A stretch of DNA of 64,000 bases from Metabacillus kandeliae (GTDB lineage: Bacteria > Bacillota > Bacilli > Bacillales > Bacillaceae): positions 62,001-126,000 of the forward strand of contig NZ_JAJOZE010000006.1 in assembly GCF_021166585.1 (NCBI RefSeq), given 5' to 3'. This document shows, one piece after another, positions 8,032 to 15,902 of this stretch; position 1 is the stretch's first letter, and every line of letters begins with the position of its first letter. The notes beneath the pieces were generated by a model. That model was not told the DNA's origin. It worked only from the letters and a program-made list of their open reading frames with translations, and did not search any database. The position numbers were made by a program, and so were the translations under genes.

Positions 8032-8237
8032 GGCTGCAGTTCAGTAAAGAAAAAAATATGTGGATTGAATACTATTTAAGTTCAACTTATATGTATTAAG
8101 TTGAATAGACATGGGCGAAGAAACTATGAAAGATTTACAGTCTATTTCCATCTTCTCCATTTTAAATGCTTAAAGTCGATGGTTATAAATTCCATTGTAA
8201 ATTTTCAAAGGAAATTCAATGTTTAGGAGGCAAAAGA

Positions 8238-9080
8238 TTGAACATCTTTCAGTATCAGGGACAAGAAGAAGACCATTATACACACATACTAATGTGTATC
8301 TTAGATTATAAAAACCAGTTAATTTTACCTCAGTTTCTTAAGGAATTAATTCCGCAGGAATCTCTTGATTTTCAACATACTTCCTTGTCTATACATACTA
8401 GAAAGAAATTTTGTCCCCAACCACAAAAAGAGTATGAGTTTGTTATTGGTATTGCTCCATATAAAAGTGGTTTACCTCATTCAGAATTAGAGGATAATTC
8501 CGGGTCAATACCAGATGCATGGATTTGTGGAGAAAATTTCAATATACTTTTTGAATTCAAAATAAGAGGAGTTTTAGATGAGGGACAAATATCAGCACAT
8601 AAAAGATTGATAGGTAAGGAAGATGTTCAAGTTATTCGTCTTACATGGGATAATATTATGGAGAGTTTGGAAGAGATTAAAACTGATGATGAAGTTCTTC
8701 GTTATCTATTACAAAATTTCTTAATATTAAAAAACAAATTCAGGTCCAAGAGGCGTTCGTCAGGTATGCCTAAAGAAATTATACGTCATATAAATAAGAG
8801 TGACGAACTTTATTTTATTATAACAGGTAGTAAGTCACATAAACCATATAAGGTAGATAAAGTCTATAATAATAAGATTGAGCTATTACAAGACGATTTA
8901 TCAGGTATAACTGCTGCCCGTAAGTATATTGCTCAATATGTAAATCAAAATAAAGATTCACTTCCATTTGATTATTCAGGAGATGCTACGGTAATAAATG
9001 ACTTTTGTGTTGCTCCTGGGAGAGCAGAAAAAAAGAATCAGTGGAATCAATGGAGATTAGGTTCCTTTTTAAGAACATAA
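8238..9080 (+). CDS. PD-(D/E)XK-like nuclease, putative restriction/defence protein
   Basis: TTG 8238 was chosen because a perfect AGGAGG sits 7 bases upstream; the longer ATG 8166 version lacks a ribosome site. The 280-residue product begins NIFQYQGQEEDHYTH, like N-termini of several defence-island nucleases. It carries PDAW (Asp93) followed by FEFK (Glu106, Lys108), the spacing expected of a PD-(D/E)XK active site. The C-terminal half (about 165-280) is Lys/Arg-rich and could bind DNA. It sits between the PLD-EVE and CHAT protease genes. Substrate and partner are unknown. Confidence 0.65.
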   Translation: MNIFQYQGQEEDHYTHILMCILDYKNQLILPQFLKELIPQESLDFQHTSLSIHTRKKFCPQPQKEYEFVIGIAPYKSGLPHSELEDNSGSIPDAWICGENFNILFEFKIRGVLDEGQISAHKRLIGKEDVQVIRLTWDNIMESLEEIKTDDEVLRYLLQNFLILKNKFRSKRRSSGMPKEIIRHINKSDELYFIITGSKSHKPYKVDKVYNNKIELLQDDLSGITAARKYIAQYVNQNKDSLPFDYSGDATVINDFCVAPGRAEKKNQWNQWRLGSFLRT

Positions 9081-9182
9081 TTAGATTTAAGGTTTTAAAG
9101 AGTAATTATTATAGTTTAGGAAAAAAATAAAGCTCACTTTTTAAAGATAGTTTATTTTAAGGAATAAATAATCTTAAGTGGC

Positions 9183-9206
9183 AGGTTCGTTGATTGAGCC
9201 GAACCT
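9183..9206 (+). other. hairpin in the leader of the CHAT protease gene
   Basis: A 7-bp perfect stem (AGGTTCG / CGAACCT) with a 10-nt loop lies 35 bases before the protease start, with no T-run. It may affect translation or mRNA stability. Confidence 0.3.
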
Positions 9207-9240
9207 TACTGGAGTTTAAGAATAGGAGAATCCAGAACTC

Positions 9241-11325
9241 ATGAATATTTCACATATGAAAAGTTTTTATTTGAATTATTATGTGATTTTTAATGCAGAA
9301 AAACCATCAGAAAAATATTTGCCTATAACTGACCAGCCGTTTACAAAAATCTATGAGGATGCCATACATGGGTTTGACCCTGAATTACAAAATGTGCTTC
9401 CTGCAATTGAGTATTGTTTGCACCTGCCACGGAATGGTTTAGATACTTTGGATTTGCCCCCAAAAGTAATAGAAAAGGGATATGAAGTACCACACAGTAT
9501 AATTCTTATTCCATCTTATATTTTATCAGAAGTGGCCAAGAGTCCAATGTGGTTAAATTATCCTCCGACACTATTTATTAGTGAAGATGATTTCACCGAA
9601 AATGCCGAGAAAATCACTACAAAGTATGAACCACCTTTAGGGCACATTAAGTTGACTGAATTGTCAGATGAAACCTTATCCTATCATTGGGCAACCATTA
9701 CTAAATTAATGAATAAGCTTGATGGTCGAAACAACCCGCTCAATTCGAAGCCAAAACTTCTACGTGATAAGGCTAAATCTACAATTCCGCTGTCTTATAA
9801 TGCAAACCAGTTAGGTGCTTTTGATAATATATTTGAATCACTAAAAGAAAATAACTTTTCTAAAAAAGGTGTATTTTTCCAAACCATTCAACTTCATTCG
9901 TTGATAAATACAATGGTTTATTTTGAAAAAGAACAAAATTTTTCACCCACTGAAGAAGAGTGGATTAAAGTAAACGACAAACAAAAGTTTCAAACAACAG
10001 TTCCCATAGTAATTACTCTTACAGGAACAGCTAATCGCCATAGACCACGTAATACTAAAGACAATAAATTAGAAGATAATGAAAAAAGTGTAGTCGATAT
10101 ACTAGGTATTCACAGAGCTGCAGCTAGGAATGGATATTGGCTTGATGGTGGTTATTTACCTAAGGAGATATTTATTGAATTAAATCAATTAGAATCACAT
10201 TGTCAGGCAACTAATATATCTAATAAATACGTATGGAATTCTATGAAGAAGATTGGAAAAATCTTATCATCTCATTTGGGAGATGAGGCTTTAAAGATAA
10301 TAAGCAGAGCTTCTCATATAACAGCATTTACTGATTTTCCAATTGGAATCGCTGTATTACCTGGATACGATGACCCTTTGTGTTGTATAAAACCTATTTC
10401 TTATAAATCTCTAACTCCATTAACTCGTGCTCTTCAAATGGAGCTTCCTCGAGTGGGTGAAATTTATATTGGAAAAGGATTTAAAGTTGTGATTGCCGAA
10501 TGTTTACTACCAGATGACGGTATAAGAAATGCTTCTGATAATGCATGGAAGATGGCGATAGATATGCTGGAGTCTAATCAAAATGTTAATGTATCGTATT
10601 CAGAAATAAAGGATATCTTAGAACTGAAAAAATTTCTAGCAACAAATTCCGATGCAGATATTTTGGTCATCTCGGCACATGGATATTATGATGATAAACA
10701 AAATGTTTCAGGACTATGGATTGGGAATGAATTATGGTTTGCTACTGATGATGAAATAAAAGTTCCACCTATTGTGGTATTAAGTGCATGTCATGTAGCA
10801 CCACGTGGCGCTGGAGCGGTAACAGTTACTGATTTGCTTCACCGAAATGGAGCAAAGGCAATCCTCGGCACTTTAATTCCAGTTAATGTCTTTAGGAACG
10901 CGGTACTTACAATTAGGCTTTTTGTATATATTTGCGAGGCTTTAAGCGGGCGTGGGAATTTAAGAACTCTTAGTGATGCTTGGAAATGGGTTGTTTCATC
11001 AAATGCGGTAAATGAAATATTTGCTTCTTCTAGAAATCTACAGAAGTGGGCCCAAAGTAAAGCAAACGGAGGGTTGAGTGTTATAGAAACTTTTGGCCTT
11101 GAAAGGTCAAAAGGACGTTTAAGAACAGGTTTTTTCTATACAGATACAATTAGTATTTTAGGTGAAATGGCTAAAGAAACTGGAGTGCAGAATGAATTTG
11201 AATCATTAATTTCTTCACAAGGTGTATTTCCTGAATCTAGCTTCTATGTATGGTCAGGTGTGCCGGAGAATGTAATTTTAACAGAGCCAGTGTTTGAAGA
11301 GTATAAAAAGCAATTCGGGTCTTAG
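9241..11325 (+). CDS. CHAT-domain (caspase-like) protease, putative defence effector
   Basis: A 694-residue protein. The C-terminal part (about 420-640) is a CHAT domain: DADILVISAHGYYD carries His480, and IVVLSACHVAPRGAG carries Cys517, the expected His-Cys dyad. LLHRNGAKAILGTLIPV follows, as in CHAT and caspase folds. Residues 1-400 match nothing I recognise and show no membrane segment or TPR repeats; they are probably the sensor or partner-binding part. CHAT proteases act in bacterial immunity (gasdermin cleavage, Craspase), so a role as an activated protease is likely. No gasdermin or CRISPR gene is adjacent; the next gene is EcsC-like. GGAG lies 12 bases before ATG 9241, so the start is slightly uncertain. 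Confidence 0.85.
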   Translation: MNISHMKSFYLNYYVIFNAEKPSEKYLPITDQPFTKIYEDAIHGFDPELQNVLPAIEYCLHLPRNGLDTLDLPPKVIEKGYEVPHSIILIPSYILSEVAKSPMWLNYPPTLFISEDDFTENAEKITTKYEPPLGHIKLTELSDETLSYHWATITKLMNKLDGRNNPLNSKPKLLRDKAKSTIPLSYNANQLGAFDNIFESLKENNFSKKGVFFQTIQLHSLINTMVYFEKEQNFSPTEEEWIKVNDKQKFQTTVPIVITLTGTANRHRPRNTKDNKLEDNEKSVVDILGIHRAAARNGYWLDGGYLPKEIFIELNQLESHCQATNISNKYVWNSMKKIGKILSSHLGDEALKIISRASHITAFTDFPIGIAVLPGYDDPLCCIKPISYKSLTPLTRALQMELPRVGEIYIGKGFKVVIAECLLPDDGIRNASDNAWKMAIDMLESNQNVNVSYSEIKDILELKKFLATNSDADILVISAHGYYDDKQNVSGLWIGNELWFATDDEIKVPPIVVLSACHVAPRGAGAVTVTDLLHRNGAKAILGTLIPVNVFRNAVLTIRLFVYICEALSGRGNLRTLSDAWKWVVSSNAVNEIFASSRNLQKWAQSKANGGLSVIETFGLERSKGRLRTGFFYTDTISILGEMAKETGVQNEFESLISSQGVFPESSFYVWSGVPENVILTEPVFEEYKKQFGS

Positions 11326-11579
11326 TACTTCTGATGGAAAAAACCTCACTTAGACACATCACGGTGAGCCTTATCATAAGTAAAAGAAAAAAGACTAGCT
11401 CACAAATATTCATTTTACTAAAATTTTACATTAATACTCCCATTTAATAAATGGGTTTAAAGTAAGCGTTAAGGGTAAGGTTTTTCAATAATTTGGGATA
11501 TTTATCATTTGTGATAGACTAGAAGCGTTCAAGCTCATAATATCCAAAATTTAATAATTCCATATTAGGGGAGATTATC

Positions 11580-12203
11580 TTGCCATCAAATAGTTTAACT
11601 GAGAGTAAAGTGACTCAAATATTAGATTGGGCATATGAAAAAGCAGTCGATGGATTACCTGGAACCAAAACCGCAGCAGAGCTAGCAGAAAGTTATTTAA
11701 AGAAAAGCTCATCAGTTGAAAAAGCGATTGATAACTTAATACGCTGGCAAAATGCTAAGGGAGCAACGAGTGGCTTTCTCTCAGGATTAGGTGGACTTGT
11801 TACACTACCTGTTACTATTCCTGCAAATGTTGCATCTGTAATGTACGTGCAAATTAGAATGATTGCTACAATTGCTCATTTGAGAGGGTATGACTTAAAG
11901 GATGATCAAGTTAAAACTTTTGTTTTTGTTTGTCTAACAGGGCAAGCTGCTTCGGATATATTAAAGCAGGCAGGAATAAAAATAGGTACATCTATGGCTA
12001 AAGAAGCTATTAAAAGAATGCCAGTAGAGATAATAAAAACAATAAATAAAGCTGTTGGTTTTAGGCTTATTACAAAATTTGGACAGAAAGGAATTGTGAA
12101 TTTAGGAAAGGCTGTACCTCTTGTTGGAGGAGTTATTGGGGGAGCTGTAGATGGTATAGGAACTAATGTAATTGGGAAAACGGCTAAAAAGGTATTTATT
12201 TAA
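11580..12203 (+). CDS. EcsC-family protein, possible membrane-active partner of CHAT protease
   Basis: A 207-residue protein starting at TTG 11580, with TAGGGGAG 8-10 bases upstream. It matches the EcsC family in order: WAYEKAVDGLPG near the start, SGFLSGLGGLVTLPVTIPANVASVMYVQIRM, GYDLKDDQVKTFVFVCLTG, GFRLITKFGQKGIVNLGK, and a glycine-rich LVGGVIGGAVDGIG near the end. The glycine-rich and hydrophobic stretches could insert into membranes. It follows the CHAT gene by about 250 bp on the same strand and ends the AT-rich block. An effector role as a protease substrate that damages the membrane is hypothesis; EcsC proteins have no well-defined biochemical activity. Confidence 0.8.
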   Translation: MPSNSLTESKVTQILDWAYEKAVDGLPGTKTAAELAESYLKKSSSVEKAIDNLIRWQNAKGATSGFLSGLGGLVTLPVTIPANVASVMYVQIRMIATIAHLRGYDLKDDQVKTFVFVCLTGQAASDILKQAGIKIGTSMAKEAIKRMPVEIIKTINKAVGFRLITKFGQKGIVNLGKAVPLVGGVIGGAVDGIGTNVIGKTAKKVFI

Positions 12204-12754
12204 CAAACAAAGGAAGCTTATTTGGTTTTTGGGAATTATCGTTAACAACTTATTATCATATGATTTATTTAAAATGGATTCATTCCATTTATGGATTCTA
12301 CTAATGTATCAACTAATTAGTGAAAATAACTAATTGCTACTGATAGTTTTCAAAAGCACTTAGGAGCTTATTGTTCTACAGCTTTGTAACTCTAATATGG
12401 ATATATGGATGTAAAGTTGATAAAAAATTAACACATCGTAGTAGAAGAGATCAGTAGAGAGGACATTCAGCTTTTTGTTCTTGCTTTTCAGATTATAATG
12501 TGGAAATCCTCCTTGATTTCAGAAGGGATTAAATTACACAGGGACGGTCGCTAGGCCCGTCACTTTACTTTTCGTTCCCTTTAATATTCACTCCGTTTCC
12601 CGGCAGCCACTTCTCCCTGAAGAGGGGACAGATCCTGACTCTTTTGCAAGGTCAAATAATATGGTATCCTGCGCTGAAAAAAGACTGTAAGGACCTTTTA
12701 AAAGAAATCCATAATCTTTGGGCAGTAATCTTTGATCAGAAAGGAGTCAGCACC
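12204..12754. other. gene-poor junction between AT-rich element and chromosome-like sequence
   Basis: About 550 bases without a convincing gene. The left part is AT-rich like the element. From about 12540 the composition becomes mixed and a degenerate copy of the GGGACGGT repeat family appears (12540-12563). The right junction of the element may lie here, but no attachment core can be identified because the left end is outside the window. Confidence 0.35.
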
Positions 12755-12946
12755 ATGAAGTTTACTAAATCACAAATGAAACAGCTGGTTAAAGACAATA
12801 AAGAATTGCAAATGCGTTTAAAAGAGTTGATGGAAGAACATAAGCTAGAGAAAAACTTTGCTCTCAAGGCTTTGTACCATTCAGAAGTTGCCGAAGGAGG
12901 AAAGTATCAACTGGCATACCAAGCACTTGACTTGCCTAAAGAGTAG
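12755..12946 (+). CDS. small hypothetical protein
   Basis: AAGGAG (12741-12746) precedes ATG 12755, giving a 63-residue protein; a longer frame upstream lacks a ribosome site. The product is highly charged and helical (KQLVKDNKELQMRLKELMEEHKLEKN), perhaps a short coiled coil. It lies just right of the putative element boundary. No function can be assigned. Confidence 0.6.
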   Translation: MKFTKSQMKQLVKDNKELQMRLKELMEEHKLEKNFALKALYHSEVAEGGKYQLAYQALDLPKE

Positions 12947-13140
12947 GCAAATTTAACTCACACTGAGTCCTTTGATTACAGGCAATGCGTTTAAACCTTC
13001 TCGTAATATCTCCCCGGACTGGAACGGCTAGCTCCCTATTGGGGGTAAGGATTAAGGCCTGTTTATTGGACAGGTTCCTTCACACATAATAAAGGAGATC
13101 TCGATTGAAATCGAGATCTCCTTTATTTATACTTCCTATG
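12947..13140 (+). other. non-coding stretch with strong terminator, possible small RNA or leader
   Basis: The sequence from 12947 to 13088 has short inverted repeats (for example GCCTGT / ACAGGT around 13058-13075) and no coding frame. It ends at a perfect 17-bp stem (13089-13126, loop TGAA) with a moderately T-rich tail. It may be a long 3' UTR of the 63-residue gene or a structured RNA. Confidence 0.3.
13089..13131 (+). terminator. strong hairpin terminator
   Basis: Arms ATAAAGGAGATCTCGAT and ATCGAGATCTCCTTTAT pair perfectly over 17 bp around a 4-nt loop; the sequence then reads TTATA. Confidence 0.75.
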
Positions 13141-13149
13141 TTCGAAATA

Positions 13150-13230
13150 CGGGACAATGATCTGTCCCTCGTAAAAGGAAGCACGAGAACCGTCCCTCTG
13201 CTTCCAAGAACCATCCCCCCGCTTCCAAAA
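13150..13230. repeat. intergenic repeat, GGGACGGTTCT..TGCTTCC family (copy 1)
   Basis: Contains AGCACGAGAACCGTCCC followed by degenerate copies (CTGCTTCCAAGAACCATCC, CGCTTCC). The same motif, in either orientation, recurs at 17318-17395 and 20308-20394. It lies upstream of the treR-like gene. Confidence 0.7.
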
Positions 13231-13295
13231 ATATGATACGATCTACATAATAAAAATAAAGCAGCAAACGGTCCAAAGGAACACAGGAGGAATCC

Positions 13296-14015
13296 ATGCC
13301 AAAAACAAAATATATAGAGATATATGAAGATTTAAAGCAAAAAATTGAAAAAAACGTTTATGAGTATCAGCAATTGCTTCCATCCGAGAATACGCTTGTG
13401 AAAGAATATGATTGCTCGCGGAATACGGTGCGGAGAGCGGTTGGGAATCTTGTGAGTGACGGGTATGTGCAGACGAAGCATGGGCAGGGTGCACGGGTGA
13501 TTTATCAGGAATTCATTAAGAATGAGTACATGTTTGGGGATACGGAATCGTTCAAAGAGTTTGCGCTTCGAAATCATAAGAAGCATGAAACGAAAGTGAT
13601 TGTATTTGAAGAGCTGACGGTGGATGAAGCTCTACATCAGCATACGCTGTTTCCAGTCGGTATTGAGGTGTATCATATCAAGCGGGTTCGTCATTTAGAG
13701 GGCGAGCCGGTGATTATGGATTATAACTATTTCCGGAAGGATATCGTGAAGGAGCTGACAGTCGAGATCGCGGAGGACTCGATTTATGGGTATCTGTCTA
13801 ATGAACGAAATGAGAGAGCGGTTACAGCCAAGCGTAAAATGGTGGTGGAACGCACAACAGAGCTGGATGAAAAGTATTTGAAGCTTGATGGATTTAACAG
13901 TGTCGTGGTTGTGACGAGTCACATTTTTAATGCAGACGGCATCATGTTTGAGCATACTCAATCAAGGCACACTCCTCAAAATTTTGTCTTTTTTGATAAG
14001 ACGCAGCGCAGATAA
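13296..14015 (+). CDS. treR: GntR/HutC-family repressor, TreR-like
   Basis: A 239-residue protein with AGGAGGAATCC before ATG 13296. Residues 1-70 form a GntR winged helix (LPSENTLVKEYDCSRNTVRRAV, then GYVQTKHGQGARV). The rest is a UTRA effector domain ending in HTQSRHTPQNFVFF, much like the YTESRHRLDKFRFVD end of Bacillus TreR. It is expected to bind a phosphorylated disaccharide and release operators. The palindrome at 15850-15867, before the PTS gene, is the obvious target. A shared terminator separates it from the convergent glycosidase gene. Confidence 0.8.
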   Translation: MPKTKYIEIYEDLKQKIEKNVYEYQQLLPSENTLVKEYDCSRNTVRRAVGNLVSDGYVQTKHGQGARVIYQEFIKNEYMFGDTESFKEFALRNHKKHETKVIVFEELTVDEALHQHTLFPVGIEVYHIKRVRHLEGEPVIMDYNYFRKDIVKELTVEIAEDSIYGYLSNERNERAVTAKRKMVVERTTELDEKYLKLDGFNSVVVVTSHIFNADGIMFEHTQSRHTPQNFVFFDKTQRR

Positions 14016-14052
14016 AAAAAGTGTACGAGACGTTCATGCTCGTACACTTTTT
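14016..14052. terminator. bidirectional terminator
   Basis: AAAAAGTGTACGAG and CTCGTACACTTTTT pair perfectly over 14 bp with a 9-nt loop, flanked by A and T runs. It can serve the treR-like gene (+) and the glycosidase gene (-). Confidence 0.9.
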
Positions 14053-14055
14053 CTG

Positions 14056-15783
14056 TTATTTTGCGAGTTTTCCTGCGAAATGGATAAAAACACTGGAGGT
14101 CCATGTATGGGCAAGGTCTCTTAATCCTTCTCCCGTTTCAGCATGGAAGTTTTCCGCAAATCCGCTTTTTTTGCAAAGCTTCAGGAATTTTTGGGCGATT
14201 TCTGCGGCCAGCTCCTCTTCACCGCATTCTTCTAAAGCTTCTGCGAAAAGAAGAGTAGTCGGTGCCCAAATCGGCCCTCTCCAGTACGCATCCTCTTCAT
14301 ACAGCGGACTGTCTAGGGCTTCTGAAGCAATGCCCCATTCCGTTAAATACTGCTCGCTGCTCAAGACACTGATCATTTTGGCTTTTGCAGCCTCCGGCAG
14401 TTTGTTCGCGAGTATGATGGATATGAGCGGCAGGATGGATTGGCTTTCTATCGCTTTTTGGTCCTTTGTAAAACGAGCGGTTGGCAGGTCATCCACCAGG
14501 AAGTAATCACAGAATTTCTCTGTGTATATATTGGCTTCTTTTTCCCAATACTTCTGATCCTGCTGACGGTTCAGCTTTCCAGCAACAACAGCCAGCATGT
14601 CCATTGATTTGATCAGGAAGGCTGTTAAATCTGGCGAATCAATGATTTGGGCATCTCTGAAAACGGTGCTGTTATCCTGCCCCGAATCATTGCCGTGATG
14701 GTACTCGCAAATGCCGTCCTGATTGTAATCTTTGTATTTAAGATAGAATTGTACATGCTTTTTCATTTGGGAAAATACTGTTTCCAATTGATCATTGGAA
14801 AGCGTCATTTTCTCCATCATCTTTAAGACGAATAACCCTTGAACAGGCGGTTTGGAGAAATTCCAGCGGATGGTTGAATCGCTGATTGAGCCGGGAATTT
14901 GTCCCTTATCATCTTGATGATCGAACAGCAGCTGAATTTGATCCCAGGCGAGTTCATCGTCAACCCCTGCCAGAGCAAGCGCGTTGAAGGCATTGTCCCA
15001 GCTCCATACACCAGGGAAATTCGCATTCGACATATACATGGCTTTTCTTTTCAGAAGACCCTGTGCATTGACGATGCAGGACCAGTTTAAGTAAGCGGCT
15101 TCTCTCAAGGTTTGCTCGTATCCTGCCGGAACTGGCGGCTGCGTGGATAAAAACTCCTGAAAATGCAGCGTGCTTTTCTCCAGTGCCGCTTCAAAAGAGT
15201 AGTCTCTTTTTTCCGGAACACCTCCATTGGTTGGCACATCTTCAATGACACATAAAAAGCTTTCACAATCATGATTGGCAGCTATTCTTATGCTCGACAG
15301 ATTATTTGCCTTACCCATACTCCCTACTGGATCCATCGATACATCCTGCTGCAGGCTTACAGAGCCGTTTGGTGCGAAAATCATGTATTTGGTTAAATTT
15401 TTGTAGCTGTTCACAATACAGAATTCTTCGCCGGTATTTCCTAATAGATAGTTATATTCAAAGTTGAAGACGGGCTGGGTATCAAGGGTAAGCACAACAT
15501 TTTCACCGCTGCCTTTTACAAAAATTCTCTCCGAATCTTCAAAGCACAGCTGCAGCTCTCCGCCATCAAAGGTAAGAGAGATGTGAAATTCATCAGCTTT
15601 ATAAGTATATTCAACAGGAATCCCGTTTACTGTAGGGATGATTTTGAGGGCATTCTGATGGTGCTTCGATTTTCCCCGAACTGAATTAATATAAATCCCA
15701 TTTTTTTGAGTGGTTTCACTCTCCTGGAAAGTGAGTGCCATGTAAGAACCAAAGTGGCTCATCGGCGTGACGCGAATATCCAA
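14056..15783 (-). CDS. GH63/MGH1-like glycoside hydrolase
   Basis: A 575-residue protein. The N-terminal half (1-220) is a beta-sandwich-like domain. The C-terminal half is an (alpha/alpha)6 barrel of the GH63/mannosylglycerate-hydrolase type, with VWSWDNAF (probable general acid Asp263), YWRGPIWAPT, and ENFHAETGEG with a candidate catalytic base Glu near the end. The TTG start at 15783 has GGAG 9 bases upstream. It is divergent from the trehalose-type PTS gene and convergent with treR. It probably hydrolyses a glucosylated substrate taken up by that PTS, in place of the usual GH13 phospho-trehalase. It has no signal peptide, so it acts in the cytoplasm. Confidence 0.8.
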   Translation of the reverse strand: MDIRVTPMSHFGSYMALTFQESETTQKNGIYINSVRGKSKHHQNALKIIPTVNGIPVEYTYKADEFHISLTFDGGELQLCFEDSERIFVKGSGENVVLTLDTQPVFNFEYNYLLGNTGEEFCIVNSYKNLTKYMIFAPNGSVSLQQDVSMDPVGSMGKANNLSSIRIAANHDCESFLCVIEDVPTNGGVPEKRDYSFEAALEKSTLHFQEFLSTQPPVPAGYEQTLREAAYLNWSCIVNAQGLLKRKAMYMSNANFPGVWSWDNAFNALALAGVDDELAWDQIQLLFDHQDDKGQIPGSISDSTIRWNFSKPPVQGLFVLKMMEKMTLSNDQLETVFSQMKKHVQFYLKYKDYNQDGICEYHHGNDSGQDNSTVFRDAQIIDSPDLTAFLIKSMDMLAVVAGKLNRQQDQKYWEKEANIYTEKFCDYFLVDDLPTARFTKDQKAIESQSILPLISIILANKLPEAAKAKMISVLSSEQYLTEWGIASEALDSPLYEEDAYWRGPIWAPTTLLFAEALEECGEEELAAEIAQKFLKLCKKSGFAENFHAETGEGLRDLAHTWTSSVFIHFAGKLAK

Positions 15784-15810
15784 CCTTCAACACTCCATTT
15801 CATAATTATC

Positions 15811-15838
15811 TTGACATACTGTCATAACAATTTATACT
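15811..15838 (+). promoter_or_regulatory. sigma-A type promoter of the PTS gene
   Basis: TTGACA (15811-15816), 16-bp spacer, TATACT (15833-15838). Transcription would start just before the palindromic operator. Confidence 0.75.
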
Positions 15839-15849
15839 TTACTATATCG

Positions 15850-15867
15850 AACTTGTTTAAACAAGTT
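15850..15867. promoter_or_regulatory. probable TreR-like operator
   Basis: AACTTGTTTAAACAAGTT is a perfect 18-bp palindrome placed where the transcript should begin. GntR/HutC repressors bind such sites. A GntR/HutC regulator gene lies in the same locus. Confidence 0.7.
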
Positions 15868-15872
15868 AAAAA

Positions 15873-15886
15873 TGAAAGCGATTTAT
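15873..15886 (+). promoter_or_regulatory. possible CcpA cre site
   Basis: TGAAAGCGATTTAT matches the first 12 positions of TGWAANCGNTNWCA and fails the last two. It lies between the operator and the ribosome site of the PTS gene, a common place for catabolite repression of sugar uptake genes. Confidence 0.45.
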
Positions 15887-15902
15887 AGAGGAGGCTTTGA
15901 TA

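Noticed and set aside
8166-8237. N-terminal extension of the PD-(D/E)XK gene from ATG 8166
   Set aside because: No ribosome site before it, while TTG 8238 has a perfect AGGAGG.
9241-12203. CRISPR-guided caspase (Craspase) or gasdermin system
   Set aside because: No type III-E effector and no gasdermin-like gene next to the CHAT protease; the only neighbour on its downstream side is EcsC-like.
14021-14506. 161-codon frame on the + strand
   Set aside because: Antisense to the well-supported GH63-like gene and begins within a terminator.
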